DNA of 64,000 nt, taken from Streptomyces rugosispiralis (GTDB lineage: Bacteria; Actinomycetota; Actinomycetes; Streptomycetales; Streptomycetaceae). The DNA lies in the NCBI RefSeq assembly GCF_024505145.1, contig NZ_JANIAA010000046.1, positions 16,448 to 80,447 of the forward strand, read 5' to 3'. The notes under the pieces are model-generated. The model saw only the letters and a list, made by a program, of their open reading frames with translations. It was not told where the DNA came from and searched no databases. Within the stretch, counting starts at the first letter, position 1. Every line of letters starts with the position of its first letter. A program made the translations under genes and the position numbers. This document shows, in pieces, positions 1 to 7,980 of this stretch.

Positions 1-1265
1 TCGGGCAGTGCAATCTTGAAGTAAACATCGTGCCCCACCGTTTGTACGGACGCGTTCTCGATCAGCTCTCCGAAGAGTTGCGAACCGGTTTGTCATATGC
101 CGATCGCAAGGCGCGGGAAGTGTCCTCCGAGATCGTGATGATCGGAATTCTGCCAACCCTCGCCGCGGACGATCTGGGATCCACGAACCTCTCCTATGAC
201 GACCGTTACAAACTTCTCAATGAGCAGATGCTGGCCGCCCGCGGCGAGGATTTCCTCATCGACATCGAGGGCCGGGAGCGATTCACCTACGCCAGCTCCT
301 CCATCGCCCCCGAGGCGGCCTGCACCTCCGTCCAGCTCCATCTCCAGGTCACCCCGGGCCGCTTCGCGGACGCGTGGAACGCGGCGCAGGCGGCGGCCGC
401 CGCGCAGATCGCGGTGGGCGCCAACTCGCCGTTCGTCTTCGGCCGCGAGGCGTGGCGCGAATCCCGGCCGCCGCTGTTCCTGCAAGCCACCGATGTGCGC
501 CCGCCGGAGATCGCCGGCCAGGGGGCGCGCCCGCGCACCTGGTTCGGCGAGCGCTGGATCGACTCCGCGTACGAGCTGTTCGAGGAGAACCTGCGCTACT
601 TCCCGCCGCTGCTCTCCACCGGCCAGGACGAGGACCCGCTGCGGGCGCTGGACGACGGCGGGGTGCCCGAGCTCCAGGAACTGGCGCTGCACAACGGCAC
701 GATCTACCGCTGGAACCGGCCCGTCTACGCCGTCGTGGACGGTGTGCCGCATCTGCGTGTGGAGAACCGCGTGCTCCCGGCCGGACCCACGGTCACCGAT
801 GTCATCGCCAACGCCGCCTTCTACTACGGGCTGGTCAGGGCGCTCGCCGAGGAGCCCCGCCCGGTGTGGACCCGGCTGCCGTTCGCGGCCGCCGCGGCCA
901 ACTTCGAGGCGGCCTGCCGGCATGGCATCGACGCCGTCCTGCAGTGGCCCAAGTCCGGCCGGTCGGCGTCCCTGACCCGTACCTCCGCCGTACGGCTGGT
1001 CCGCGAGGAGCTGCTGCCGCTCGCCGCGTCCGGCCTCGACTCCTGGGGCGTGGAGCCCGCCGACCGCGACCGCTATCTCGGCGTGATCGAGGAGCGCTGC
1101 AAGCTGGGGGTCAACGGCGCGTCCTGGCAGACGGCCACCTACCGTCGGGCGCTGGGCGGCGGACTGGACCGGGACGCGGCCCTCGCGGCGATGACCCGCC
1201 GCTACTGCGCGCTGATGCGGACCGACGCGCCGGTGCACACCTGGCCCACCGATCTCTCCGGGTGA
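1..1265 (+). CDS. Glutamate-cysteine ligase family protein, 5'-truncated by window edge
   Basis: This is the C-terminal roughly 420 residues of a GCS2-type glutamate-cysteine ligase family protein. The frame is open from base 3 to the stop at 1265. Residues before the first in-frame GTG (base 30) read as a normal continuation of the family (..NLEVNIVPHRL), so the start lies upstream of the window. Recognisable blocks are APEAACTSVQLHLQVTP, GANSPFVFGREAWRESRPP, RTWFGERW, HNGTIYRWNRPVY and HLRVENRVLPAGPT, the last being typical of the amino-acid-binding core. The family ligates gamma-glutamate to an amine or cysteine using ATP. In actinomycetes, which make mycothiol rather than glutathione, the true substrate of this paralogue is not established. 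No partner gene is visible on the right. Confidence 0.85.
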   Translation, partial: GQCNLEVNIVPHRLYGRVLDQLSEELRTGLSYADRKAREVSSEIVMIGILPTLAADDLGSTNLSYDDRYKLLNEQMLAARGEDFLIDIEGRERFTYASSSIAPEAACTSVQLHLQVTPGRFADAWNAAQAAAAAQIAVGANSPFVFGREAWRESRPPLFLQATDVRPPEIAGQGARPRTWFGERWIDSAYELFEENLRYFPPLLSTGQDEDPLRALDDGGVPELQELALHNGTIYRWNRPVYAVVDGVPHLRVENRVLPAGPTVTDVIANAAFYYGLVRALAEEPRPVWTRLPFAAAAANFEAACRHGIDAVLQWPKSGRSASLTRTSAVRLVREELLPLAASGLDSWGVEPADRDRYLGVIEERCKLGVNGASWQTATYRRALGGGLDRDAALAAMTRRYCALMRTDAPVHTWPTDLSG

Positions 1266-1340
1266 CACCCCCACCGTGGACCATGACCCCGTATTGTCCG
1301 GTGAACGGGGCGGGTGCACCGATGAGGCGGAGAGACGGAA

Positions 1341-2153
1341 GTGGGGACAGGAGTGCGGTCACAGGCGCGGGGCTCGGGGTTGCCCGTGGTCGAGGACGGG
1401 CTCTCGCGGCGGATGCTGCGCAATGAGACGCTGCTCGTGCTGGCGCTGTCCCTCGGCGCGAGCGCGCTGTCCGCGCTGATCAGCTTTATCGGCTCGGTGA
1501 CCAAACCGGGCGGGCTGAAGCACCAGGCGGCCAATCTCAACTCCTCCGCGGCGCCGGGGCGGCCCTGGCTGGATCTCGCCTGGCAGCTGTTCGGCATCTC
1601 CACCGCGCTGGTGCCGGTCGCGCTGGTGGCCCATCTGCTGCTGCGCGAGGGCGCCGGGCTGCGGGCGATCGGCTTCGACCGCGACCGGCCGCGGTTCGAC
1701 CTGGCGTGGGGTGCCGCGATCGCGGCCACGATCGGCGGCACCGGGCTGCTGCTCTACCTCGGGGCGCGGGCCGCCGGGGGCAACCTCACGGTGGTGCCCG
1801 AGTCGCTGCCGGACGTCTGGTGGAAGATCCCCGTACTGATCGCCTCCGCCGTGCAGAACGCGGTGCTGGAGGAGGTGATCGTGGTCGGCTATCTGCTGCG
1901 CAGGCTCGGGCAGTTGGGCTGGACCCCGATGGCCGCCCTGCTGGCCAGTTCGGTGCTGCGCGGTTCGTACCACCTCTACCAGGGGATCGGCGGCTTCTTC
2001 GGCAATCTGGCGATGGGCGTGATCTTCGTGCTGCTCTACCGCCGCTGGGGGCGGGTCGGGCCGCTGGTCGCCGCCCACTCGCTGATCGACATCGTGGCCT
2101 TCGTCGGATACGCCGCGCTGGCGGGCCGGGTGGACTGGCTGCCCACGGCCTGA
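1341..2153 (+). CDS. CPBP family intramembrane metalloprotease
   Basis: A 270-residue multi-pass membrane protein of the CPBP (CAAX protease / Abi) family. Motif 1 is an EE pair at residues 167-168 followed by a GYLLRR segment. Motif 2 carries His201 in LRGSYHLYQG and motif 3 His236 in AAHSLID, which are the expected metal or catalytic positions of these glutamic intramembrane peptidases. There are about seven hydrophobic segments between residues 30 and 260. The start is GTG at 1341, 75 bp after the upstream gene, with only a weak purine-rich ribosome site. The gene converges on the PhzF gene. The substrate is unknown; relatives act in prenyl-protein processing, bacteriocin self-immunity or regulated proteolysis. 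Confidence 0.85.
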   Translation: MGTGVRSQARGSGLPVVEDGLSRRMLRNETLLVLALSLGASALSALISFIGSVTKPGGLKHQAANLNSSAAPGRPWLDLAWQLFGISTALVPVALVAHLLLREGAGLRAIGFDRDRPRFDLAWGAAIAATIGGTGLLLYLGARAAGGNLTVVPESLPDVWWKIPVLIASAVQNAVLEEVIVVGYLLRRLGQLGWTPMAALLASSVLRGSYHLYQGIGGFFGNLAMGVIFVLLYRRWGRVGPLVAAHSLIDIVAFVGYAALAGRVDWLPTA

Positions 2154-2181
2154 CCCGCCGTCCGGCGCGTCCGGTCCGGTC

Positions 2182-3003
2182 TCAGGTCAGCAGCTCGCCG
2201 TCGATGACGGTGACGGCGCCGCCCGTCAGCAGCGTACGGTCGCCGCGCAGCGCGGTGCGGACCAGGCCGGTGCGCGCGGACGCCTGGAGCCCGGTCAGCT
2301 CGTCGCGGCCGAACCGGGCCGACCAGTAGGGCGCCAGCGCGGTGTGCGCGCTGCCGGTGACCGGGTCCTCGTCGATGCCGACGCCCGGGGCGAACAGCCG
2401 CGAGACGAAGTCATAGCCGCGCCCGGGGTCCTCGGCGGCCGCGGTCACGATGACGCCCCGGTGGCTGATCCGCTTGAGCGCGGCGATGTCGGGGGCCAGG
2501 GCGCGCACGGTCTTCTCGTCGGCCACCTCGATCAGGAGGTCGTCGATGAACGGGCCGGCGTGATGGGCGGCCACGATCTCGACGCCGAGCGCGCCGACCT
2601 CGGCCGTCTTCTCGGGCGCTGGCAGCTCGGTGAGTGACGCCGTGGGGAAGTCCAGGGTGATCGAGCCGCCGTCGTCGGCCGTCGCCGACAGCACCCCGCT
2701 GAGGGTGGCGAAGCGGACCGTGCCGGTCGCGGCCCCCGTGGTCTTCAGGACATGGGTGGTGGCGAGCGTGGCATGGCCGCACATGGGCGCCTCAGTGACC
2801 GGGGTGAACCAGCGCAGCGCCCAGTCGGCCTCCGCGGCCCGGGGGAGGGGGTGGGCGAAGGCGGTCTCGGCGAGGTTGACCTCGGCGGCGACCTGCTGGA
2901 GCCAGTGGTCGTCCGGGAAGCCGTCGGAGTCGAGGAGGACGACCCCGGCGGGGTTCCCGGCGAAGGGGCGGTCGGTGAACGCGTCGACGATTCGTATCCG
3001 CAT
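2182..3003 (-). CDS. PhzF family isomerase/epimerase-like protein
   Basis: A 273-residue protein of the PhzF (diaminopimelate epimerase fold) superfamily. It starts at the MRIRIVDAFTDRPFAGNPA motif; 14 further in-frame codons upstream lack family similarity and were excluded. The catalytic glutamate of PhzF corresponds to Glu46 in VNLAETAF, and the second half holds the conserved GIDEDPVTGSAHTALAPYW block. PhzF itself isomerises a phenazine intermediate. Most solitary homologues such as this one, without phz genes nearby, have no assigned substrate. It converges with the CPBP protease gene, with only 28 bp between the stop codons and no clear terminator. Confidence 0.88.
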   Translation of the reverse strand: MRIRIVDAFTDRPFAGNPAGVVLLDSDGFPDDHWLQQVAAEVNLAETAFAHPLPRAAEADWALRWFTPVTEAPMCGHATLATTHVLKTTGAATGTVRFATLSGVLSATADDGGSITLDFPTASLTELPAPEKTAEVGALGVEIVAAHHAGPFIDDLLIEVADEKTVRALAPDIAALKRISHRGVIVTAAAEDPGRGYDFVSRLFAPGVGIDEDPVTGSAHTALAPYWSARFGRDELTGLQASARTGLVRTALRGDRTLLTGGAVTVIDGELLT

Positions 3004-3165
3004 AAGCCGACCGTAGACGGCGGTGGGAGGGTGAGCCATGGCCAATCGCCCGGATGTGGCTCCTTCTTGGGTGAGGTTGTCCGGTGGAGAGGGAGCCGCA
3101 GGGTGGGAATCGGCTCTTTGGGGTGAGCGGGACTTTCAGAGCCGTGGGTTCTGGTCCGTTGTGAC

Positions 3166-3189
3166 GGAACACCCGACTCCGCCCATGTC
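3166..3189 (+). promoter_or_regulatory. Possible ECF (SigE-type) promoter
   Basis: GGAAC at 3166-3170 is followed after 16 bp by GTC at 3187-3189. This resembles the GGAAC-N16-GTT pattern of extracytoplasmic-function sigma promoters. It sits about 18 bp before the ATG of a lipoprotein gene. The match is short, so confidence is low. Confidence 0.25.
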
Positions 3190-3206
3190 ATGGCAGAGTC
3201 ATACAC

Positions 3207-3809
3207 ATGCTGATCTCAATGCCGGGGGCGCGCAGACACGTCGTTGCGACCGCTCTCCTCCTGGGTGTTGCCGCGTCCCTGACCGCCTGCGGTGAGCGGC
3301 GCGGCACGGACGTGGCGGCCGGCTCCCCGACCACATCCCCGAGTGCCGGCCCCAGTTCCGCTGCCGCTTCTCCGTATGTGGAGCCCGGGACCGTCGACGG
3401 TGCCCCGCACCAGGGCGACAACAACGCCTACCGTCGCTCCGGCGAGATGTCCCCCGCCAGTGCCAAGGAGGCGCGGAAGGAAGCCGACCGCATCGAGCCC
3501 GTACTCAAGCGACTGTGGGGACAGAAGAAGTGGGACCCCGAAAATGTGCGCGCGGCGCTGCTCGGGCTGGGGTACGAGGAGGAGCGGATCGGCCCGAAGG
3601 GGGAGCGCCTCGGCGGGACGCTCACCGTGCGGGCGATGGATCCGCGCTACGAGGTCGACCACTACGTCACGCCCGAAGGCGCCCGGATCGGCCTTCGCGT
3701 CCATGACGACGCCTGCGTCACGGCGTTCGTGCAGAAGACCAATTACGAGGTCAAGACCAACGGGCCATTCATGGAGACCGGCTGTTTCGAGCCGCCCTAC
3801 GGCCACTGA
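3207..3809 (+). CDS. Hypothetical secreted lipoprotein
   Basis: A 200-residue protein with a lipoprotein signal: a positive N-terminus, a hydrophobic stretch, and a lipobox LTAC with Cys28 as the probable lipidated residue. A Ser/Thr/Pro/Ala-rich spacer (residues about 32-60) follows, as is common in Streptomyces lipoproteins that must reach through the cell wall. The globular part (about 75-200) has two further cysteines (DDACVTAF and METGCFEPP) that may form a disulfide. I do not recognise a named family. It stands alone, with about 200 bp of upstream sequence that includes a possible ECF-type promoter. Confidence 0.75.
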   Translation: MLISMPGARRHVVATALLLGVAASLTACGERRGTDVAAGSPTTSPSAGPSSAAASPYVEPGTVDGAPHQGDNNAYRRSGEMSPASAKEARKEADRIEPVLKRLWGQKKWDPENVRAALLGLGYEEERIGPKGERLGGTLTVRAMDPRYEVDHYVTPEGARIGLRVHDDACVTAFVQKTNYEVKTNGPFMETGCFEPPYGH

Positions 3810-4306
3810 CGTCAGCCGACCGCGTCACGCTCGACCTGTCTCGGCGACGATTCCGCGAATCTCGGCGAATCTCGGCGAACGCCGAGGCCCCGCACCGATG
3901 CCGATCAGACTCTCGGAGTTGTGTGCTCGCCCGTTCGTTGGAGACCGCTCCGCGCGGCATCGCCTGCAGCGCGGCGGCATCGGGTTGATCGCCCTCCCGG
4001 ACGGCGCATGGCGGCCCCGCCCGTGCGCCTGGAGATCCGGTCCGGCAACGGCGCCGCGCTCGTCCTTCACGAGAACGAGTGGCCCGTCGCCCGCGCCGAG
4101 TACCGCCGCTGCTGAGATCGCGCTGGTTCTCGCTGCCCGTGGAGCGGCCCTGCGCGTCGATACCGGATCGGCCACCGGGAGCGGCCGTGGCCCTCTCCTG
4201 CCTCCCCACCTCCGCCTGGCGGGCGCCGAGGCTCTTCGGCTCGGCGCTGTCCTGTGACAGTGAACCTTGACCGATTGCCACTGAAGTTTGACCGTCTGGA
4301 GGCGCT
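3810..4306. other. Gene-free stretch with degenerate coding and repeat fragments
   Basis: No intact gene is visible. A short plus-strand reading segment near 4010-4114 (..RLEIRSGNGAALVLHENEWPVARAEYRRC) looks like the C-terminal tail of a larger enzyme that is no longer present; its family is uncertain. Bases 4253-4296 contain two adjacent similar units (cagtgaaccttgaccg and cactgaagtttgaccg), the kind of repeated terminal motif found at some insertion sequence ends. The stretch is best read as decayed accessory DNA. Confidence 0.4.
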
Positions 4307-5158
4307 CTACCGGCGGACCGCCGAGATCAGTCCGCCGGGCCGCTCCTCGCGCTGCGGAGGGGTGCTGATCGGGCGGCCGTAGGTGGCAGCGCGCTCGCGC
4401 AGGGTGTGGCTGTCGGCCTTCCAGCCGTGTCCGGCCAGCCAGCCCACCGGGTCGTCGGGCATCTCCGAGACCCACATGGACGCCGCCGATCCCGGCACGG
4501 CGTCCGCGCCGAAGCGCTCGATCACGCCCCGCGAGCCCAACGTCAGCCCCATCCGACTGCCTGCCGCCGACTGCGCGCTGATCCGGTCCAGCAGCAGCTC
4601 CACCGCGTCCTCGGGCAGATAGATCAGCAGTCCTTCGGCGATCCACGCGGTCGGCACGGCCGGGTCGTGCCCTGCGGCGGCCAGCGCGCCTGGCCAGTCC
4701 TCACGCAGATCCACCGCGACGGTGATCCGCTCGCAGCGTGCGACGGCCTGCTCCTGGCGCAGCACCGATGCCTTGAAGTCCAGTGGCGCGGCGGTGTCGA
4801 CCTCGAACAGTCGGGTGCCCTCGGGCCAGTCCATCCGGAAGGCCCGGCTGTCCATGCCGGCGCCGAGCAGCACGACTTGCCGGACACCGGACGCGGAGGC
4901 CTGCTGCAACAGGTCGTCGAGGAACTTCGTCCTGATGACGATGGAGAACGACACGGCCAGTCGGCGGCGGCGCGCGGCCTCGTCATCGGGCAGCGGCGGC
5001 GAGGAGGGCCATAGGCCGCCGGCGGTGGCGAAGGCCTGTGCCAGTGGGTCGCGGAACAGGGCGTTCTCCCGTTCGGTCTCCAGCGCTCTCACTCTGGCCA
5101 CCCCCACCGCCGTGGCCCACACTCCCGACGGCTGCACCTGTTCCTGTTCATCAGTCAC
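4307..5158 (-). CDS. Class I SAM-dependent methyltransferase (TIGR00027 / leucine carboxyl methyltransferase-like)
   Basis: A 283-residue S-adenosylmethionine-dependent methyltransferase of the TIGR00027 group, which is abundant in actinomycetes. Conserved blocks are VRALETERENALFRDPLAQAF near the N-terminus, IRTKFLDDLL, the SAM-binding VVLLGAGMDSRAFRM (about residues 95-110), FEVDTAAPLDFKA and AWIAEGLLIYLP. The substrate is unknown; relatives modify polyketides, fatty acids or small metabolites. The gene lies 9 bp after the zinc-ribbon gene on the same strand, so the two are probably co-transcribed. Its surroundings contain transposon debris, so it may be part of a small acquired segment. 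Confidence 0.88.
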   Translation of the reverse strand: MTDEQEQVQPSGVWATAVGVARVRALETERENALFRDPLAQAFATAGGLWPSSPPLPDDEAARRRRLAVSFSIVIRTKFLDDLLQQASASGVRQVVLLGAGMDSRAFRMDWPEGTRLFEVDTAAPLDFKASVLRQEQAVARCERITVAVDLREDWPGALAAAGHDPAVPTAWIAEGLLIYLPEDAVELLLDRISAQSAAGSRMGLTLGSRGVIERFGADAVPGSAASMWVSEMPDDPVGWLAGHGWKADSHTLRERAATYGRPISTPPQREERPGGLISAVRR

Positions 5159-5167
5159 CGCGCCAGC

Positions 5168-5698
5168 CTAGAAGAAGACGGCTGCGCCTTCCGCTGCCGA
5201 TATGCCTTCTGGCGCCGTGGGGGCTGGTTCGGGTGGCTGGGATGGTGGTGCGGGTTGTGGTGTCGGCGATGTCACCGGCGGTGGAGAAGGTGGGTTCGCG
5301 GGAGGCTGCCTGAGCTGTTGGCGACGTGCTCGCTGGCGGCATCGGTCTGAGCGTGTCCGGCGTGCTGCCGAGAACATCGGGCCGTCGCAGACGGGGCAGA
5401 GGCGTGGTCCGGATGGGTCGGCCGGGTCTGCTTCGGCTAACCACTTTTCTTTGTGTTTGAGGTAGTTGGCCCGTCGGCAGGCGGATGAACACAGGCGGTA
5501 GCGCTGTCCGGGCTGGATCTTCATGCTCTTGCCGCACTCTCTGCAGGGAGCCATCTGTGCTGGAGCCCGAGGATGCCGTTTCCGGTATGCCTCCTTGTGG
5601 CAGGCCTGGGAACAGCGCAGGGCCTGGCGGCCGATGATGTCGGTGGGCGGTATCTCCGCGTCGCACTCCAGGCAGCGTCTCGTTTCCAGGGTGGTCAC
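5168..5698 (-). CDS. Zinc-ribbon protein with three tandem CxxC...CxxxC modules, unknown function
   Basis: The most likely start is GTG at 5698, preceded by a GGAG ribosome site, giving 176 residues. Three cysteine modules follow one another: CLEC..CSQAC (C-x2-C-x16-18-C-x3-C), CREC..CSSAC and CPVC..C. The third lacks its final cysteine. Each of the first two is followed by a basic helix (HKEAYRKRH, RRANYLKHK), as in treble-clef zinc fingers that bind nucleic acid. The C-terminus (from about residue 125) is Pro/Gln-rich and probably disordered. No named family is recognised. The frame stays open upstream into a transposase-like fragment, so a longer fused product of 263 residues from ATG 5959 is also possible. 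Confidence 0.6.
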   Translation of the reverse strand: MTTLETRRCLECDAEIPPTDIIGRQALRCSQACHKEAYRKRHPRAPAQMAPCRECGKSMKIQPGQRYRLCSSACRRANYLKHKEKWLAEADPADPSGPRLCPVCDGPMFSAARRTRSDRCRQRARRQQLRQPPANPPSPPPVTSPTPQPAPPSQPPEPAPTAPEGISAAEGAAVFF

Positions 5699-5959
5699 CA
5701 GGATCTCCGGGTGGCGTGGGCCAGGCGGACGATCGTGGCCGCTGGTCGTCGCCGCGAAGTACCAGCCCGGGAAACTCTCCCCTCCCTTCGCCCACCGGAA
5801 CTCACGTATCGGCTGGATGCCCTCGAACCGCGTACCCCACAACTGGCCCATCGGTCCGCGACAACGCTCACCGGACTCGAAAAAGTCCAGCTCAAAGGCC
5901 GATAACGCCGGATCACCGTACGCATGAGCCGCTGCCCCCCATGGGAAAGGGCTTGGCAT
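5699..5959 (-). pseudogene. TnsA-like transposase endonuclease fragment, in frame with the zinc-ribbon gene
   Basis: From ATG 5959 about 75 residues read like the N-terminal part of actinobacterial TnsA-like heteromeric transposase endonucleases: an IQPIREFRWAKG segment, then FPGWYFAATTSGH. In intact relatives this is followed by a YESWLE-type nuclease motif and a DFDP block. Here the similarity stops abruptly after TSGH and the frame runs on into the zinc-ribbon protein. The nuclease domain is therefore missing, and no TnsB, TnsC or TniQ partner is present. I read this as the scar of a Tn7-like element. Assignment rests on motif memory, not a search. Confidence 0.5.
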
Positions 5960-5975
5960 CCGATCGGTTCCGATA

Positions 5976-6007
5976 TATCGTTGAAGTGTCGTGATGGATC
6001 GACGATA
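5976..6007 (+). promoter_or_regulatory. PadR operator/promoter candidate
   Basis: An imperfect dyad TATCGTTG (5976-5983) ... CGACGATA (6000-6007) has arms matching at seven of eight positions. It overlaps a possible -35 TTGAAG (5981-5986) and lies just before the ribosome site AAAGGAG and ATG 6023 of the PadR gene. The arrangement suits autorepression, and PadR sites are often AT-rich ATATCG-type dyads. Confidence 0.45.
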
Positions 6008-6022
6008 GAAAGGAGCGTCACG

Positions 6023-6694
6023 ATGCGTTCTCAAGGACATGGACACGGACGTGAGCACTGCGGACCCGGCCACCGCGGCTGGGGCGAAGGTGGGGGGCGT
6101 GAGGGGCGGCGCGCGGCGTTCGGCCCGTTCGGCCCCGGTTTCGAGGGTCCGCCCTTCGGCGGCCCCCCGTTCGGCGGCCGTGGCCGCGGCGGACCGGGTG
6201 GCCGGGGGATGCGCGGCCGGGCGCGGCGCGGCGATGTGCGCGCCTCGATCCTGGCTCTGCTGAAGGACCGCCCGATGCACGGCTACGAGATGATCCAGGA
6301 GATCACCGAGCGCAGCGGGGGAGCCTGGCGGCCCAGCCCCGGCTCGGTGTACCCCACCCTTCAGCTGCTCGAGGACGAGGGGCTGATCGGCAGCGAGAGC
6401 GAGGGCGGCAAGAAGCTGTTCGCGCTCACCGACGCCGGCCGCACCGAGGCCGAGGCGGGGCCCGCCGCCCCGTGGGAGGAGGCCGGACGCGGTATCGACT
6501 GGGAGGCCATGCAGGAGGTCCGCCAGGCGGGCTTCGGGCTGATGGAGGCGTTCGCCCAGGTCTGGCGGACCGGCGACGCGGAGCAGCGGCAGAAGGCCGT
6601 CTCCGTCATCAATGAGTCGCGCAAGCGGCTGTATCTCATCCTCGCCGAGCAGGAGGAGGCGAGCGGCGGCGCCGAGCACGGCGGCGGGAACTGA
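6023..6694 (+). CDS. PadR family transcriptional regulator with His/Gly-rich N-terminus
   Basis: A 223-residue regulator starting at ATG 6023, with AAAGGAG 7 bp upstream. Residues about 75-155 form the PadR winged helix: DVRASILALLKDRPMHGYEMIQEI, then GSVYPTLQLLEDEGLI and a KLFALTDAGR wing. The C-terminal helices (about 160-210) would form the dimer interface. The first 70 residues are unusual: rich in His, Gly, Arg and Pro (GHGHGREHCGPGH, repeated PPFGG), possibly metal-binding or disordered. Such PadR proteins usually repress themselves and an adjacent transporter or stress gene, but no obvious target is adjacent here. Confidence 0.88.
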   Translation: MRSQGHGHGREHCGPGHRGWGEGGGREGRRAAFGPFGPGFEGPPFGGPPFGGRGRGGPGGRGMRGRARRGDVRASILALLKDRPMHGYEMIQEITERSGGAWRPSPGSVYPTLQLLEDEGLIGSESEGGKKLFALTDAGRTEAEAGPAAPWEEAGRGIDWEAMQEVRQAGFGLMEAFAQVWRTGDAEQRQKAVSVINESRKRLYLILAEQEEASGGAEHGGGN

Positions 6695-6756
6695 TCCCGT
6701 CGTACGGGGGTGCGGCCGCACGGGGGCGGTGGGGCGGGGCCCGGGATCGAGGGGAT

Positions 6757-7185
6757 TCAGACGACCAGTGCGCTCAGCTTGCGCAGCGATTCATTGAGTG
6801 CGGTGGTCGCCGAGTCCTTCAGCTTCCCGGCCATCAGGGAGATCGCCGCCCCCGTGAAATCCCCGTCGACGCGCACGGTCGTGGCATCGCCGTCCGGTGT
6901 CAGCGAGTACCGCATGGCGAGGTTCACGCCCATCGGGCCCTTGCCCCGGGTGGTCAGCAGCCGGGCCGGTTGGTACTCCTCGACGGTCCAGGTCACCTCG
7001 GCCGGAAAGCCCATCAGCTTCATGTTCTCCTGATAGGTGGCCCCCACCTCCAAGCCGGCCGGGCCGCCCTGCGGGAAGCTGGTGTGGGTGGCGTTCCAGT
7101 CGCCGTACGTGGAGAAGTCCGTCAGCCGGGCCCAGACCTTCTCGGCCGGTGCCTCGATGCGTGTCTGCGCGCTGACCTCGGCCAT
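6757..7185 (-). CDS. SRPBCC family protein (polyketide cyclase/dehydrase-like)
   Basis: A 142-residue START-like (SRPBCC) domain protein. ATG 7185 was chosen over an upstream in-frame start because it has an AAGGGA ribosome site and begins the domain (MAEVSAQTRIEAPAEKVWARLTDFSTYGDWN). The pattern of a conserved W at KVWARLTDF and a long C-terminal helix (GAAISLMAGKLKDSATTALNESLRKL) fits the helix-grip fold that binds hydrophobic ligands. The specific ligand is unknown. It is transcribed divergently from the Clp-N gene, and the stretch between them holds a small dyad at 7268-7284. Confidence 0.82.
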   Translation of the reverse strand: MAEVSAQTRIEAPAEKVWARLTDFSTYGDWNATHTSFPQGGPAGLEVGATYQENMKLMGFPAEVTWTVEEYQPARLLTTRGKGPMGVNLAMRYSLTPDGDATTVRVDGDFTGAAISLMAGKLKDSATTALNESLRKLSALVV

Positions 7186-7267
7186 GGGGGAGTCCCTTCG
7201 GCACGTTGCTGCGGGGTGTGGTGCGACGGTGCCGGGCAACGTAGCCCCGGGCCGCGGAACATTCAAT

Positions 7268-7284
7268 ACTGACGGGTCATCAGT
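7268..7284 (-). promoter_or_regulatory. Dyad ACTGA-N7-TCAGT upstream of the SRPBCC gene
   Basis: Five-base arms ACTGA and TCAGT around a 7-bp centre lie in the 236-bp divergent interval, 83 bp before the SRPBCC start. It resembles small TetR/MarR-type operators, but no cognate regulator is adjacent. The same interval has a 7-bp hairpin (7314-7330) that may be a weak terminator or attenuator. Confidence 0.25.
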
Positions 7285-7421
7285 TCCCGTCCATCAGGGT
7301 CGGTCTCCGCCCCCCTCCTCCCCGAGGAGGAGAACCGGTCATCCGCACACAACCATGGTGGGATGCGCACATGCTTCCCGGCGAGGATGCTTCGGCCTCA
7401 TGGGACTGATGGGGTGAGAGT

Positions 7422-7937
7422 GTGCGAAGTCCTACCCTTTCCGTCGGCCCGGACGACACCGGATGCGAGGACCGGGTGAGCGACGTGGTGGCCACCGTGA
7501 TCACGGGAGCCCGTCGGCGTGCCGTGCGTGATGGTGACACGCGGATCGACACCGCCCATCTGCTGCATGGCCTCCTCGAGTCCGACCCGGACGTACGGGA
7601 CGCGTTCCCCGGTGGCTCGCCCCAGGTGATCCGGCTGCTGGGGTATCTGGCGCAGCGGGCCATCGGCTACGGGCTCCGGTGGAGCGGCAGCGTCGAGGGA
7701 TCGGGGGTGGCGTCGGCGGCGGGGAGCGGGATGGCCGGATGGTCGCCCGCCGCGGCGGCCGCCCTCGATACGGCGGTCCGCCGCGCCGCCTCCCGTGGCG
7801 TGTACCGCGCCGACGGCCTCGATCTCCTCGCCGCGTTCGTCCGTGACCGGGAGTGTCGTGCCATGGAGGTGCTGCGGCGCGCGGGTGTCGCCGTCGCGCC
7901 ACTGGTCACCGCGTTGGAGGGGGAAATCGGACAGTAG
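7422..7937 (+). CDS. Clp N-terminal domain protein without ATPase
   Basis: A 171-residue protein consisting of two Clp repeat (R) motifs: ATVITGARRRAVRDGDTRIDTAHLLHGLLES (about residues 24-55) and LDTAVRRAASRGVYRADGLDLLAAFVRD (about 115-145). These are the substrate and adaptor-binding modules of ClpA/ClpC, but no AAA+ domain follows. Stand-alone Clp-N proteins are common in Streptomyces and could act as adaptors or decoys for ClpC. The start is GTG 7422, after a GGGGTGAGA ribosome-site-like stretch. The function is inferred only from the fold. Confidence 0.82.
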   Translation: MRSPTLSVGPDDTGCEDRVSDVVATVITGARRRAVRDGDTRIDTAHLLHGLLESDPDVRDAFPGGSPQVIRLLGYLAQRAIGYGLRWSGSVEGSGVASAAGSGMAGWSPAAAAALDTAVRRAASRGVYRADGLDLLAAFVRDRECRAMEVLRRAGVAVAPLVTALEGEIGQ

Positions 7938-7980
7938 TCATAGGGGTGACGGTGCTGACGTGAGCTGACATGATGGCCCG

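Noticed and set aside
5960..6721. Upstream extension of the zinc-ribbon/TnsA-like frame to 517 codons
   Set aside because: The added part is antisense to the PadR gene and has no relation to the rest.
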